Below, piece after piece: positions 1-13,378 of a DNA stretch of 64,000 bases. Numbering within the stretch: the stretch's first letter is position 1; the number at the start of each line of letters is the position of its first letter. The notes below the pieces were generated by a model. That model had not been told where the DNA came from. It ran no database searches and saw only the letters and a program-made list of their open reading frames with translations. This DNA is from Dioszegia crocea (taxonomy: Eukaryota > Basidiomycota > Tremellomycetes > Tremellales > Bulleribasidiaceae), in NCBI GenBank assembly GCA_001600615.1, contig BCKK01000001.1:3291826-3355825 (forward strand), written 5' to 3'. The position numbers and the translations under genes were made by a program.

Positions 1-2575
1 TCATGGCCCTTTGCTCGAATTGCTCGAAAAGATCATCCTCGAACAATCCCCCTTCTCCGATAACCGATCCCTCCAATCCCTCATGTTCCTCACTGCGATC
101 AAGAACGATCGTGGCAAGGTCATGGGATACATCAACAAGCTATCGGGCTACGATATCGAGTCTATTGCCAAGGTCGCGACCGATGCCGGCCTTTACGAGG
201 AGGCATTCACCATTTACTCGAAGCATGACAACCACGCCAAGGCGATGGATGTCCTCGTCGAGCACATGGTCTCCATCGAGCGCGGTCTATCGTACGCCAA
301 CAAGATCAACCAGCCGGCCGTATGGTCTCGACTGGGTAAAGCTCAGTTGGACGGTCTGCGAGTCAAAGATGCCATTGACTCGTACATCAAGGCTGAGGAC
401 CCATCGAACTTTGCCGAAGTCATCGAAATTGCCAACCGGGCGGGCAAACACGATGATATGGTCCGATATCTCCAAATGGCGCGTAAGACCGCTAGGGAGC
501 CCAAGATCGATACCGAGTTGGCGTACGCCTATGCCAAGACGGATAGGCTGCACGACATGGAGGAGTTCTTGGCCATGACCAATGTGGCGGACGTGCTTCA
601 GGTTGGAGAAAAGTGCTTCGAGGACGAGCTTTACCAGGCTGCCAAGTTGCTCTTCAGCAGTATTTCCAACTGGGCACGATTGGCTACTACCCTCATCTAC
701 CTCGGCGAGAATCAATCTGCTGTTGACGCAGCGAGGAAGGCTGGAAACACACAGTACGTCTTTTGGTGCCGTCACTGAGTTTTGCTGACGACTTTAGGGT
801 GTGGAAGCAGGTCAATGCTGCTTGTGTGGATAAGAAGGAGTTCCGACTTGCCCAGATTTGTGGTCTGAATTTGATTGTGAGCTTTAAACCTCCTTCCAGC
901 GAGAAACGAGCTCGGTCAGCTGACTTGCATCAGGTCCACGCAGAAGAACTACCAGCCCTGCTTTCGCTTTACGAGCGCAATGGCTTCTTTGATGAAATCA
1001 TTAGCTTGATGGAGGGTGGGCTGGGTCTCGAACGGGCGCACATGGTGAGCTATCCAGATGCTTCATGGCACTGATTGAGCTGACATGGATAGGGGATGTT
1101 TACTGAATTGGCTGTGCTCTATGCCAAGTACAGGCCTGAGAAGCGTGAGTGACCCACCTGCGCTCGAAGAGTGCCGAGCTGATGTGATAGTCATGGAGCA
1201 CCTCAAGCTATTCTGGCAGCGAGTCAACATTGTAAGTGATTTGGAGCTGATCAAGGTGATGTGAGCTGATATTTGTCAGCCTAAAGTCATCAGGGCATCT
1301 GAGCAGGCTCATCTCTGGCCCGAGCTAGTCTTCCTGTACATCGTTTACGGTGAGTTGCCTTCTCTGGATTAATGTCACAGATCGTAAGCTGACACGCTAG
1401 ATGAACCGGACAATGCGGCTCTATCCATGATGGAGCGATTGAGTGACTGGGACCACGATCAGTTCAAGAAGGTCGTAGTGAAGGTTGCCAACATGGAGAT
1501 TGCCTACAGAGCTGTCTCGTTCTACCTGCAAAACCAAGTGCGTATTCGCAAGACTGATCAGTCTAGAACCCTCCGCTGATGGACACAGCCCAACCTCCTT
1601 CCCGACCTTCTCGCCTCCCTCACCCCCCGATTGGACCACGGCCGAGTCGTCAAAATCCTCCAGGCGGCAGATCATCTCCCCCTTGCCAAGCCATACCTCG
1701 TCGGTACCCAAAAGCTCAACATCACCGTTGTCAACGAGGCTTACAACGACCTGCTCATTGAAGAGGAGGACCACGTCACCCTTCGCAGCTCGCTTGAGAC
1801 TCACGACCAGTACGATGCCATCAAGCTTGCCAGGCGATTGGAGAAGCATGAGCTATTGGAGTTCAGGCGTATCGCAGCTCTGCTGTATAGAGTGAGTTTG
1901 AATTGGCCTGATGTGGTAACAAAAGCTGATCTTTTCAGCTCAACAGCATGCACGAAGAGTCACTGTCGCTGTCCAAAAGCGACAGATTATGGCGCGACGC
2001 TCTGGAAACTGCTGCCGCCAGCAAAGACATCAACGTTGCGGAGGATCTCGCCAAGTACTTTGTGGAAATAGGAAACAAGGACGCATTTGCTGCGATTCTG
2101 TATGTTTGCTATGAACTGGTCAGGCCGGACTTTGTCGAGGAGATGGTAAGCTGCTCTCTGCGCTTCGTCCGCCAAGAGTCTAGCTGACGCTCCGCAGTCA
2201 TGGAGGTTTGGCCTTGGCGATTACTCCAAGCCATACGTACTCCAACTACAACGCGACCAGACTACCAAGGTGAGTCCAGTCTGCCTCTCTGGCCGATCTT
2301 GGATCGAAAAGCTGATGCTGTTTAGATTGCCGCGCTTGAGAAGGAGGTCAAGGAGCTCAGGACCAAGACGGCGGACAAGGAGACCGAGGATCCCTCGTCG
2401 ATGAATGGTACAGGTCTAGGCGGGAGATTGTTGATCGGTGGGCCGGGAGCAGGGTGAGTTGTCTGAGACGATACTGGCTATCACCCTTCGAGCGCAGCTG
2501 ACATACAATAGCGGTTTCCCGAATGGTGGCATGCCCAATGGAGGAATGATGGCTCAGCCTACAGGCTTCTACTAG
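1..2575 (+). CDS. CHC1: Clathrin heavy chain, C-terminal part (5' end outside window)
   Basis: This is the 3' part of the clathrin heavy chain, the leg of the triskelion that coats vesicles at the trans-Golgi network and plasma membrane. The reading frame enters at base 2 and matches the proximal-leg alpha-solenoid repeats of the family (roughly the last 600 residues), with family-typical stretches such as [29 protein letters not shown] and [18 protein letters not shown]. About twelve exons lie in the window: 1-753, 798-876, 934-1044, 1093-1144, 1191-1231, 1280-1349, 1401-1537, 1589-1891, 1939-2145, 2198-2269, 2326-2453 and 2512-2575. The C-terminus is Gly/Asn/Met-rich and ends GFY, where animal clathrin also has a low-complexity tail. 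The first half of the gene is cut off by the window edge. Identity is certain; individual splice sites are inferred from consensus and reading frame. Confidence 0.97.
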
Positions 2576-3128
2576 ATGGTGTAAGAAATGAGGTTGGCGA
2601 GATGACGAGGGGCGCAGTGGGAAAAGGCGTGAGAGTTTAACGACGAAGTAGGGCAGGAGAGCAGGGGTGGTAGTGGTGGGGCGAAAAAGAGATACCTTTA
2701 CTAGAACTTCAGAAACGAGTTACGATCCTACTCATCTGTGTGACACTTCAGTTCTTTGCCGGTTTTCCGCTTATGTTCTCTGTTCGCGATGAGTCAGGGC
2801 GATGACAGGAGGAAGATGGACAGATACTCAAGCTCCTGTCAGACTTCGCAACCCTGCATATGTTTTCACGGAGTGAGACCCAAATTGTATCCTAAAGAAG
2901 CCCTACGCTCAGAATTCTTCCCGAGCATTCTTTAATATTGCATTTACCACAATCCACAAATACCAACTCAGTTTTCAGTCTTTTCCATCTATCTACCACA
3001 CAGACCCAAACCAGATTGGGTCCAGTAGCACCCCCGAAACCTGAAACTTTTCGTTAGCATTTCCAGAGCAGATGTCGCGATAAGACTGACTCACTTTGCA
3101 GCCATCTTTGCGTACACTGATTGCCTGA
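2576..3128. other. Convergent intergenic region
   Basis: This lies between the stop codons of CHC1 and the minus-strand orphan gene. It should hold both 3' untranslated regions. I see no further gene, tRNA or repeat here. Confidence 0.6.
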
Positions 3129-4731
3129 TTACGGCCCTTGACCTGCCCCTTGACCTGCCACTGGAGCCTCCACTTGATTCGCAGTTTGCTGAGCTGCAGC
3201 CACAAGGGGTGGAGGCACGATTGCTTCTGCGGCTGCACCATAAGGGCTGCTCGTAGTCAGCGCAGCCCGGTCATGCAATGCTTGACCCAGATAGAATACT
3301 CACATGATGAAGTAGGTGCGGGTGCCGCGACCGTGTCGACTATAAAAAAATGCCACGTCCCCATCCTCCCTGACCCGAGTGTGCAAGGCGACCTGGCGGA
3401 AGATGCCGGGTCTCTGATAACCGAGGATGTACTCAGGGAGATAGCAGACCTCTCGGTCAGCGGCGGTATCCGTTGCGCCATAGAATCGTAGCGCATGTCT
3501 AGGTTTATCGTCTTCTGCCTCGCCAACGATGACGAGAGAGACCGGGGTGAATGGATCATCGTTGATGAGTTCGGATGGGACACCAGAGAAGTTGTGTTCA
3601 TGAGGGGTTTCGAGGTTGTCGATACCGTTGGTGGGGTCGCAGAGTATAATGCGATACTGTCTGCGGGACACTGCTGCTAGACGAGCAATGTCTCGGCCAA
3701 GGAGGGGAATGAATGAGTTGGTCGTGTATTAGTTCGGGGAGGAGGGGTGATACGCTCATGGGCCTTGTTGTCCTCCACCGTGGTACGATAACGACGAGCG
3801 GCAGCTGCAAGCTCGGCGAGATGCCTTATGGCTTCCTCGAGCCTTTCGAAGGCAACCGGTCCAATGTGGAAATTGCTGTCGCCGTCCCACGCGGCCGCGT
3901 TCTCCTCCAAAGCCAAGCGAAAGCAAGCGCTACAGCGTGTTAGCGCAGTCTAAAAAGGCAACTAGGCTCTAAGACACACCTTTGGGTAACGTATACGATG
4001 GTGATGGCTACTTCGCCTTCCTCTCCGGTTGCGTCAGGCACGGCGCCATCCTCTCCCTGCGCCACGAGCGGAACAGGTTCCACATCATCGCGGAGGACCG
4101 CAGGATGATCAAGGTCAGGCCAGAACCCAAAAATAATGAGGACGAAGAGGCGGATAGCTTCCCAGAAGATCCGAGTGTAGAACTTCTGTCGAGGAGCCGG
4201 CGCAGGGGTCGGAGGAGTAGGGAGGGGAATCTCGTGACGATGAGCTGCGTGGATGTAGAGCTTGTCGGTGAAGGGACGGAGTTCCGAAATGGCCATCCTG
4301 GATATCTTCCCCGCCTCTCTATCGGCCGTCTCTTCCCTCTGCATGATTCTCGCTGGCGCAGTCGCAATGTGCTCCTGGATGCCCTGTCGTTGAGCTCGAC
4401 GGCTAGCCTCCTCGGCCGCTGCTTCCTCTTTCAGCCTTCGCTGATTGCCTTCCTGCCACGATCGTAGAGCGTCAAGAGCTGTCTTCCCCGCAGACACTCC
4501 TGCACCGATCAGGCTGCCCGTAGCCGCCGTCTCCAACGCCTTAGCTCCGCCAAGCGCAAGGGTACCGAGCCCATCGCCTGCGCTCCCAATACCTTCAAAC
4601 GCCCGCCGCGCCCCTTGTCCCTGATCTTTGATAGCACTCCCTGTGCTCTCCATAAGCGTCTGAAATTCAGCTCCATTCATGTACCCCACGAGGACTCGAG
4701 CAGCTTTCTCGGGGTCGAAGTTCAACACCAT
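3129..4731 (-). CDS. Hypothetical protein with Gly/Ala-rich N-terminus and one membrane segment
   Basis: I do not recognise this gene. A spliced model is coherent in frame: exon 1 from the ATG at 4731 to about 3981, exon 2 about 3932-3750, exon 3 about 3690-3303, and a last exon ending at the TAA at 3129-3131. Donors GTGTGT, GTATCA and GTGAGT and acceptors CTGTAG, TCTAG and GAGCAG join without breaking the frame. The N-terminal 90 residues are rich in small residues (GIGSAGDGLG, GSLIGAGVSAGKTA). A charged, Ala/Glu-rich helical stretch follows, then one hydrophobic segment (IRLFVLIIFGFWP). The third exon encodes a compact 120-residue region (ILCDPTNGIDN, ALRFYGATDT, CYLPEYILGY) that may be a domain, followed by a Pro/Ala/Gln tail. 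Being spliced and in frame over four exons supports a real gene. The function is unknown and it may be lineage-specific. Confidence 0.6.
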
Positions 4732-5289
4732 TATGGAAGGTGTGTTCTGGTGTGAGGAGGGATATTGATGACTGGGGTTGCAGTTGTTGCTCGCTCGTTC
4801 CGCTTATGTACCTTGACCATGCCCTATGTTCAACTGCCACAAGCATCATCGCTGACGTCAATTGCTCTCTCGGGTCCATCTGATCCTGACGAGGATCCCG
4901 GACGGGACTGGTCAGGCATCATTCTTATTGGACTCAGTCAGCACTGACCTCATTGCGACGTCAGATGGCTCGGGGAGCGATTGAGGGTGGGCCTCTTATT
5001 TGACCTTGTTCGCTTCAAGTTACGGTGATGTGTGTATTTGTCACGGTCTGACGTTATATAGACAATCGGGGTCGGGGTCGAGCAATTATGGATTGCCTTC
5101 AGCGGGATGTGATGTATGTACTCTAGGCGGGACGGTACTGTTCGTTCCGCCGCGGGTCGAGCGAGGTCCGGCCGAGCTGTGCACGTGACGGACAAAGATT
5201 ACGTCATCGCAACTTGGCTTTCAGCGTAAGCCTATTAGGCACAGTACTGGTGCATTTGGCTCTTGTCAGTATTCTTATCGGCAGCCAGG
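4732..5289. promoter_or_regulatory. Divergent promoter region, orphan gene / MSY1
   Basis: These 558 bases separate two divergent start codons. They carry a perfect CRE palindrome TGACGTCA at 4853-4860, further ACGTCA cores at 4958-4963 and 5201-5206, and a CACGTGAC E-box-like site near 5182-5189. A TATA-like tatata lies near 5055. The motifs are seen directly; any factor binding is inference. Confidence 0.4.
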
Positions 5290-7245
<1,956 letters not shown>

Positions 7246-7339
7246 TGTGTAGAAGCACCATCCTTTAGATACAAGCGTCCAATGCACTGCTCTATCTCTA
7301 TAAGCTGGCAACCTTCGACAGCTAGATTTATCTAGTCGT

Positions 7340-9199
7340 TTACCAAACTGTCTGCCCCCATCTCCGCATACTTTCCAACAGCACATACCACCCAAACTCC
7401 AGAACCAAGCTCACATCCCGCTCCTCCCAGGGCGTCAGCCCTTTCTGCGGATCAGGCTTCTTCCTCTCCTCTTCCGCCTCTTGCGCAGGGCGTGGTGTTG
7501 GCGGACATGCGGCTAGGTGTAGGCGAAGGAGGATGAGGGGGATCGCGAGATTCAGTGGATAGCCCGTGAGGTAGGCGATGGCTGTTGATGCGAGCAACGT
7601 GATCAAGAAGGAAATGGCGTAAACGAAAGTAATGCAGTGTCCTAATTAAGCCATCAGCTCCGACAACCTTGAACACGTAAAGTAAGAGACTCACTCAGAC
7701 GATATTGCCATAGCCATACGCTGAATACGGCTGCAGCGCAGTGGAGGGCCGATCCGCTGAGCAAGTAAGCGCTATTCTCGCATGGACTCGGATTGATAAG
7801 CAAGAATGTTACTCACAGACCCTTATATCCGTAGTAAGCGATGACACCCGATATGCCTGTAGACCGCGCGAGACCGCTGCGGATGTCAGATCTGTCGTCA
7901 CATACCGTGAAGGGCGATAATACAGCGTGCAGATCAATAGGCAGGAAGCTTACCCGGTACTACCAAAGCCGATCTTCAAGGCTCCGCGAAAGGATCTGCT
8001 CAGCCCGCCTTCGAGGAGCATGGGCAGGAGGACCAGCATGGAATACAGAGCAGAATGCTGGTGATCATGAGAAGGGACAGCCGAGCCTGGAGGTCAGCTG
8101 ATCAACTCGGCTATGCATATGCAAGTCATTCCTGGATTAGAACAAACCTGATTCATTTGGAGATGTCAAAAGGAGAGACCAAGGACCAGCAACGGGTTCG
8201 CTAATGCCCATGTAGCAGTCCACATAAGCTTGGTGGTCGACCATGAATCGAGCAGTGATTTGATACTCCGGTACGCATCAAAAGGGGTTGGGAGGGGATT
8301 AGCTGCAGGGGTCAGTTCCCGATGCACCGCAGTGTCATATTTGTCGAGGAAGACAATACGTGAGACACTCACAAGGATTGATGTCATTGACTGATAGACT
8401 CAACCAAGCCGTGTCTCTGGACCCATCTGCGGTTGTCGAGGACGACTCGTCCTCCGAGTCAGACAGTAGATTGCCGCCTGTTTCTTCGGCTTTCCGTCTC
8501 TTGACTGACTTTCCCGCTTGTTCTTGGAGATACCTCAGAGCGGTCTGGGCTTGTGAGAACATGGCCCATGGTGCGTGTACAGGATCAAGTTGTAAGATCT
8601 GCGAGCACTATGTCAGCACGAGTTCCCACAAGCTTGTGCCGATAGCCAGACAGAGTCTTGTAGCTCACAAAGGTTGATGCACATATGTTCTGACCGACAT
8701 TGTCGAATCGACAGAGACCCGCCGCGATGATCATTGCTATTTCGCCGCTGACATTTCGACCGGATCCACATAGGGAAGACAAGAGCGGAATAGCTGACGC
8801 GACGACTGTGCCGGGTATAGTTGGGATCCCGTTGAATGTGTTCGATCGCGAAGACGGTGTCTGCGCAATGGCGAGTGAGAGCAGGAAGGGAAGGAGGAAC
8901 GTCTGTAGGAGGTACGCGTGAATGGGGTGGTTGAGGCGAGCTATGGGATACAGAAAGCTGGAAGGGGTCGCAGTACTGGAATCGATCTTCTGCACCCCGT
9001 CAGCCTGGTTTCCGTTTGAGATTCTCATGGAAGAAGAGACAGAGCTACTCACTCGTTCTGACAATGCAAGAGCCGACCTCCATAGGACGTATGCCGCATA
9101 GAGGCTCTTGTGACCGACAGATCGGTGAAGCAAGCGGCGTAAACGCTTCGAAGAGTTGGACACCGCTTGGGCGAGCAGAGTCGAGTCGTCGATCGTCAT
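7340..9199 (-). CDS. Polytopic membrane protein, unrecognised family
   Basis: I do not recognise the family. The start is the ATG at 9199 and the last exon ends at TAA 7340-7342. Spliced exons encode several hydrophobic segments: AYLLQTFLLPFLLSLAIA, TVVASAIPLLSSLCG, MLVLLPMLLEGG, LHCAAAVFSVWLW, ITFVYAISFLITLLA and LNLAIPLILLRLHLAA. A charged, Ser/Glu-rich cytosolic loop (RRKAEETGG, SDSEDESSS) sits between the early and late segments, and the C-terminus is hydrophilic. The junction near 8080-8180 is unclear. The upstream exon meets an in-frame TGA at 8166-8168, and joining it to the next open exon needs a weak GTCTCT donor. It could therefore be two adjacent genes, or one gene with a disrupted or odd intron. 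Upstream, at 9332-9339, is a perfect TGACGTCA. Confidence 0.6.
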
Positions 9200-9903
9200 T
9201 GCGTTGCCCAAGCTGCTGTTCTGCTACTGTAGAACCGAGTATTGATCAAGTATAGACAGCGGTATCCCACGACCCATATACTGCAGCTGGTCCAGCTGGA
9301 AATCGGTCGGAAAGCTCGACTGAAACAGCAATGACGTCACATTCCTCACCTCCATCTAGTGCTCTCACCCAAAAAGTTGGCTCCTAACCACCGCGCCCCG
9401 TATCCTACCTGTCCCCCGCGGCGCCACCCGCTGTACAACCCATCTGACTCCGATCGGAGCCGGGTAAGGAATCGCTTAAGATACTGAAGTGGGGCTACCT
9501 ACCAGACAATCGTTATCGGTACACGGCCCGTTTCAGAAGGATTTTGGGTCCCCGACGTCAGCTTAGGATCACCGTCTGATCCACTTTTGACACGTGATGA
9601 TTAGGCGCAATGAAACCTTGGCGGGAAAGATATCAAAGCTTGGATGAAAGTTATGGGTTTGATGCACCTTCGGGTTCTATCCGTGTCTGCGACTTTCGGC
9701 GTTATCGCAAAGGTGGCACTTGGCGTACAGGCAGGCAGGGTCGGATTTCTGCCACCCACATCTTCTTGTGTTGGCGAGACCGCTGAAGACGAAACTTCCT
9801 GCTGTCCAGGGATTCATGGCTAGGCCTTGGCGCATAAGATCTAGGTCCAGAGATGTCATAGCGCACCTTCCGCTAAACCCCGGTGAGCCCGCCACATCAC
9901 ACC
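9200..9903. promoter_or_regulatory. Upstream region of the polytopic membrane gene
   Basis: These 704 bases run from the start of the minus-strand membrane gene to the stop of CIA1. A TGACGTCA palindrome lies at 9332-9339, another ACGTCA core near 9554, and a CACGTGA site near 9591. Open frames in 9677-9907 lack splice partners and look spurious. I see no RNA gene. Confidence 0.4.
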
Positions 9904-11499
9904 TCATTCCGCATCACCGACAACTCTCCACACCTTCACACTCCCATCATCCGCACAACTCGCCAGCACACCCTGACCCGCCCCATCTTCTCGCTGCAGC
10001 CACGTCACGCAATTCACATCCGCAACCCCATGCGCATCCCTGACCGCCGCCACCGGCGTGATCTTGATTTGTGGCTTCCTGCCCCTCACCTCTGCTTCCT
10101 TCGGTCCACCATCACTCTCCAACGCAGAGATCTGCCAGACGATAATCTTGCCGTCTGCACCGGCACTGGCTAGTATGCCGAGGCCACCTGTATTGGTAGA
10201 TACTCCGCCGGTAGTCCAGGCGAGAGAAAAACATGATCGGGAATGAGCGGCGGTATGTAAGATTTCGACGAGTGATGAGTCGGGATTTGTTCCACTGTGA
10301 TGTTCAGCCAAAGTTCTGACGACACATCGAAGACATCTCACGTTCTGGCCCATATTCTAATTCCACCCAGATCCCCTCCACTGGCCAAATACCGCCCACA
10401 GGGACTCCACGCCAGACTCCAAACCGTCTCATCCTCCAGTAACGGCGGGACATTCAGGTGAGACTCTGCCTCTCTTTCAGCAACAGTGGGCAGGAGGGCA
10501 GAGACGAGCGAATTGTAGGCGATAATCTCGGCAGGAGGGGGATTTGGGTTGGAGGCGTCCGGGCGGGGCACAGCGATGGCCGATGCGGGTAGTTTGGGGT
10601 GTAGCTTTTGGAAAATACACCAGTCACCATCTGGGTCGTCCCATTGCAGATGGATGTGAGAGTCGTATGATGCCGATGCGAGGATCTAGATGTCAGCATC
10701 AGCGTCATTGTGCTATCATGGAGTTCATTAAGAAACATACCTCTTCGCTGGTATGCCAAGCGAGCGTCTTGACATCTTGTGAATGTTCCATCATGACTGC
10801 GATGCACTCAAAGTCAGAGTCAGGTTGAACTGCGGGCTCAGCTCCCGACATTTTGAGCGAACGTCAAGACTCACCTTCCCAAACCCAAACACTCTTATCT
10901 CTCGAGCAACTCGCCAATAGGGCTCCATCCGAACTCCATCCGACAGCCTTGCACTCTGATTCATGTCCTTCAAGCGTAGTAACGCACTCCCACTCCTTCA
11001 TAACTTCCCTTGCGTCCTCTGACCCGTCGTCCATCCCTTCATCCTCCCCGCCAGCCTTGATAGCGGATTTCGGCTTGAAGACCCCTTCTTGCCCTTCCTC
11101 CTCTGCTTCCTCTGCATCTCCATCCCCATCAACCTCTTCCCAGACAGCAACAGTACTGTCAAAGCTCCCCGTAGCTAGTGTCCGTCCCGATGGCGCCCAG
11201 GCAAGCGACCGGATCGTGCGTTTATGCTCAGTCTCCAGGGTTTTCACGTGATGTACGATCGGCTTGTCGGACGAGGGTGAAGGGAACGAGGAAGTCGATG
11301 TAGATGTAGTATCAGAGTGGGAGTGGGAGCATCCGGGGCCGTGTTGATGGGCGGATCCGGAGGGTAGGGAGTAGGAATAAAGCCGGACGGTCTTATCGGT
11401 CGAACATGATGCGAGGATGTTGCGCCTGGGGTTGAAGGCGACCGACCAGGCTGGCTCAGTGTGAGCTTGAGGGCTGGCTATGAGCTGTAGCTGCGGCAT
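9904..11499 (-). CDS. CIA1: Cytosolic iron-sulfur assembly protein 1 (WD40)
   Basis: This WD40 beta-propeller belongs to the cytosolic iron-sulfur targeting complex (with Met18/MMS19 and Cia2), which delivers Fe-S clusters to apoproteins such as DNA polymerases and helicases. Repeats read in order: [99 protein letters not shown] and CVTWLQRED with VKVWRV at the end. These carry the SxDxxVxxW-type repeat ends ([25 protein letters not shown]). Extra loops include a His/Ser-rich segment after repeat one and an acidic one after repeat two. At least three introns interrupt it. The start is the ATG at 11499. It is divergent from the ZNG1-type gene with 215 bases between start codons. Confidence 0.92.
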
Positions 11500-11714
11500 G
11501 GTACTTCAACCAGTTGACAGATGATGGATGGATGGTGTAGCAAGAGGAGTCAACACAGGTCAATACTCAATACCCTCTTGGGATTTTCAAAATGATGTGC
11601 TCGTCTAACTCGCCAAAACTTCAACCTGCCCCAGCTCTGAGGGTCCATCTCATACATCTTCCCATTGCACCTAAGCCTGACTTTGATCTGACGCGCTCAA
11701 GGATACCCGCGACC
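11500..11714. promoter_or_regulatory. Bidirectional promoter between CIA1 and ZNG1
   Basis: Only 215 bases separate the start codons of two divergent metal-handling genes, so they almost certainly share promoter sequence. I see no clear binding site for a named regulator. Confidence 0.5.
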
Positions 11715-13378
11715 ATGTCATCTGTAGTAGCTGGAAGCTCAAGCTCAAGAAAGCCGATTCCCGTAACTTGCTTCACTGGATTTCTCGGTTCGTCATGCCC
11801 TTTCCTCCCCTCTGCCCATGTCTGCGCATCGCAGGTTCTCAGCTCATAATCCTCAGGGGCTGTAAGTCTCTTACGCTCGTATCTAAGCTCCAACATACGA
11901 CTCAAATCCGTCGATGACAAAACGTGGCCTGAGGCGGAACATACTCCTGACTCAGCTGTAGGGCAAGACAACGACCATCCTTGGTCTACTCCAACAGCTA
12001 CCAAAGGACTATAAAGTGGGTCGCTGCTTTCGCATATGATGACAGCATATCAGCGGGACCCGTCTCCAAGACAATGCTGACGCCCTACAGGTGGTGCTAC
12101 TCAAGAATGAGTACGGCGATGTCGAAGGTGAGCACCGCGCTTCCGAGCTAGCCACCCAGAGCTCTGACTGACAATTGTAGTGGACTCCCTTCTCGCTTCA
12201 CAGTCCAACATCACTGGCGTCTCTGAGATCCTTAACGGTTGCTTGTAAGCCATCCTGCCTTCACCCGCCAGATAAAACTGACGGCGCAGATGCTGTACCA
12301 TGGTTGGCCTAGTCGAGAATGCCATGATTGAAGTCCGGGACAAGTACTCGCCTGACCGAATTATCATTGAGTCGAGGTGAGTCCTGGACCTTGGTTCGGG
12401 CTTCATGATTGCTCTGCTAACTAAGCAGTGGGTCCGCCTTTCCCGCTACGCTAGCTCTGCAGATCCGGCAACTTGAACCGCAGGGTTTCAAGCTGGACGG
12501 AGTCGTCACTGTGATTGACTGTGTGAATTTCAGAGGGTATGAAGATACTTCTCCCTCCGCCAAGGTATGCCTTTGCTTCCTCTCTCTGCAGTGTGCCGAC
12601 TTACAAGTCAGCTCCAAGCGAAATATACCGATCTGCTGCTTTTGAATAAACACCAACTCATCTCTGAATATCAATACGATATCCTAATGGATCACCTCGG
12701 GACGCTGAATGATGAAACGCCTCGGATTAGGATTGGGCAAAATGGCGAAGGGATGGACCCGGATGTGATTTTCGGACTGGATACGGGTTTGTGGGAGAAG
12801 TCGGGGGTGGAAGGAAGGAGCTGGGCCGAATTGGCCGGTGAGGGCAAGGCGAAGGGTTGGCATGGGGATGAAGTTGAGGTGAGGGGGATACGGCGGGGTG
12901 GGAGGGGGAGTGTGAAGAGTGGGTGTAAGGGTGGACATGAGGGCCATGAGCATGGGGCTCGGTGTGCCCCTGAGGTCTCTAAGAGTCAAGGCGGAGGGCA
13001 GGAAGATGTAGTGCCGCTAGAGAGGGAGGTGTTAGATCGGGAATTGACAAAATTGAGCTTTGAGATATATCGAGGTCAGTCTTTTGCTCTCCCCAGCTAT
13101 ATCAACGCAAAGCTCCATCAGAACAAGTGCGCTGACGCATCTTAGTAAAGGGTATAGTGCGGATAGCATCACCCTCAACCGATTCAAAACCATATCTCAC
13201 CCATATCCTCAACTACGCTTTCGGACGATATGATCTTACCCCCTTCCCCACACTCGACTCAGACCCAGCACTGGCAGGAGTCAGTATACGGCTGACAGTC
13301 ATGGGTGAGCGGGGCGAAGTGGCGAGGCGGGCGAAGCGTTTAGCTGAGGGTTTGGAGGCGGAAGTTTCGGCCTCATAA
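11715..13378 (+). CDS. ZNG1: COBW/CobW-domain zinc metallochaperone (ZNG1 type)
   Basis: This G3E-family GTPase is related to Zng1/CBWD, which transfers zinc to methionine aminopeptidase in a GTP-dependent way. The start is the ATG at 11715. Spliced exons give the Walker A motif GFLGAGKTT, VVLLKNEYGDVEVD, the metal-binding CxCC motif in NGCLCCTM, the Walker B-like IIIESSGS and the guanine-recognition LLLLNKHQL. A Gly/His/Cys-rich insert (GCKGGHEGHEHGARC) precedes the C-terminal COBW domain, which ends in a charged helix at the TAA 13376-13378. Exons 1 to 6 are 11715-11787, 11857-11861, 11962-12015, 12091-12127, 12181-12244 and from 12290. The second exon is only five bases, yet it is required to make the Walker A motif. 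Divergent from CIA1. Confidence 0.92.
11857..11861 (+). other. Five-base micro-exon inside the ZNG1 Walker A motif
   Basis: The bases GGGCT are flanked by CCTCAG upstream and GTAAGT downstream. Exon 1 ends CTC-G and exon 3 begins GGC-AAG-ACA. Inserting GGGCT gives Leu-Gly-Ala-Gly-Lys-Thr, the invariant P-loop. Joining exon 1 directly to exon 3 shifts the frame and destroys it. Confidence 0.8.

Noticed and set aside
5263..5289. Upstream start of MSY1
   Set aside because: The frame extends upstream only through a TTG; the first ATG is at 5290 and gives a good presequence.
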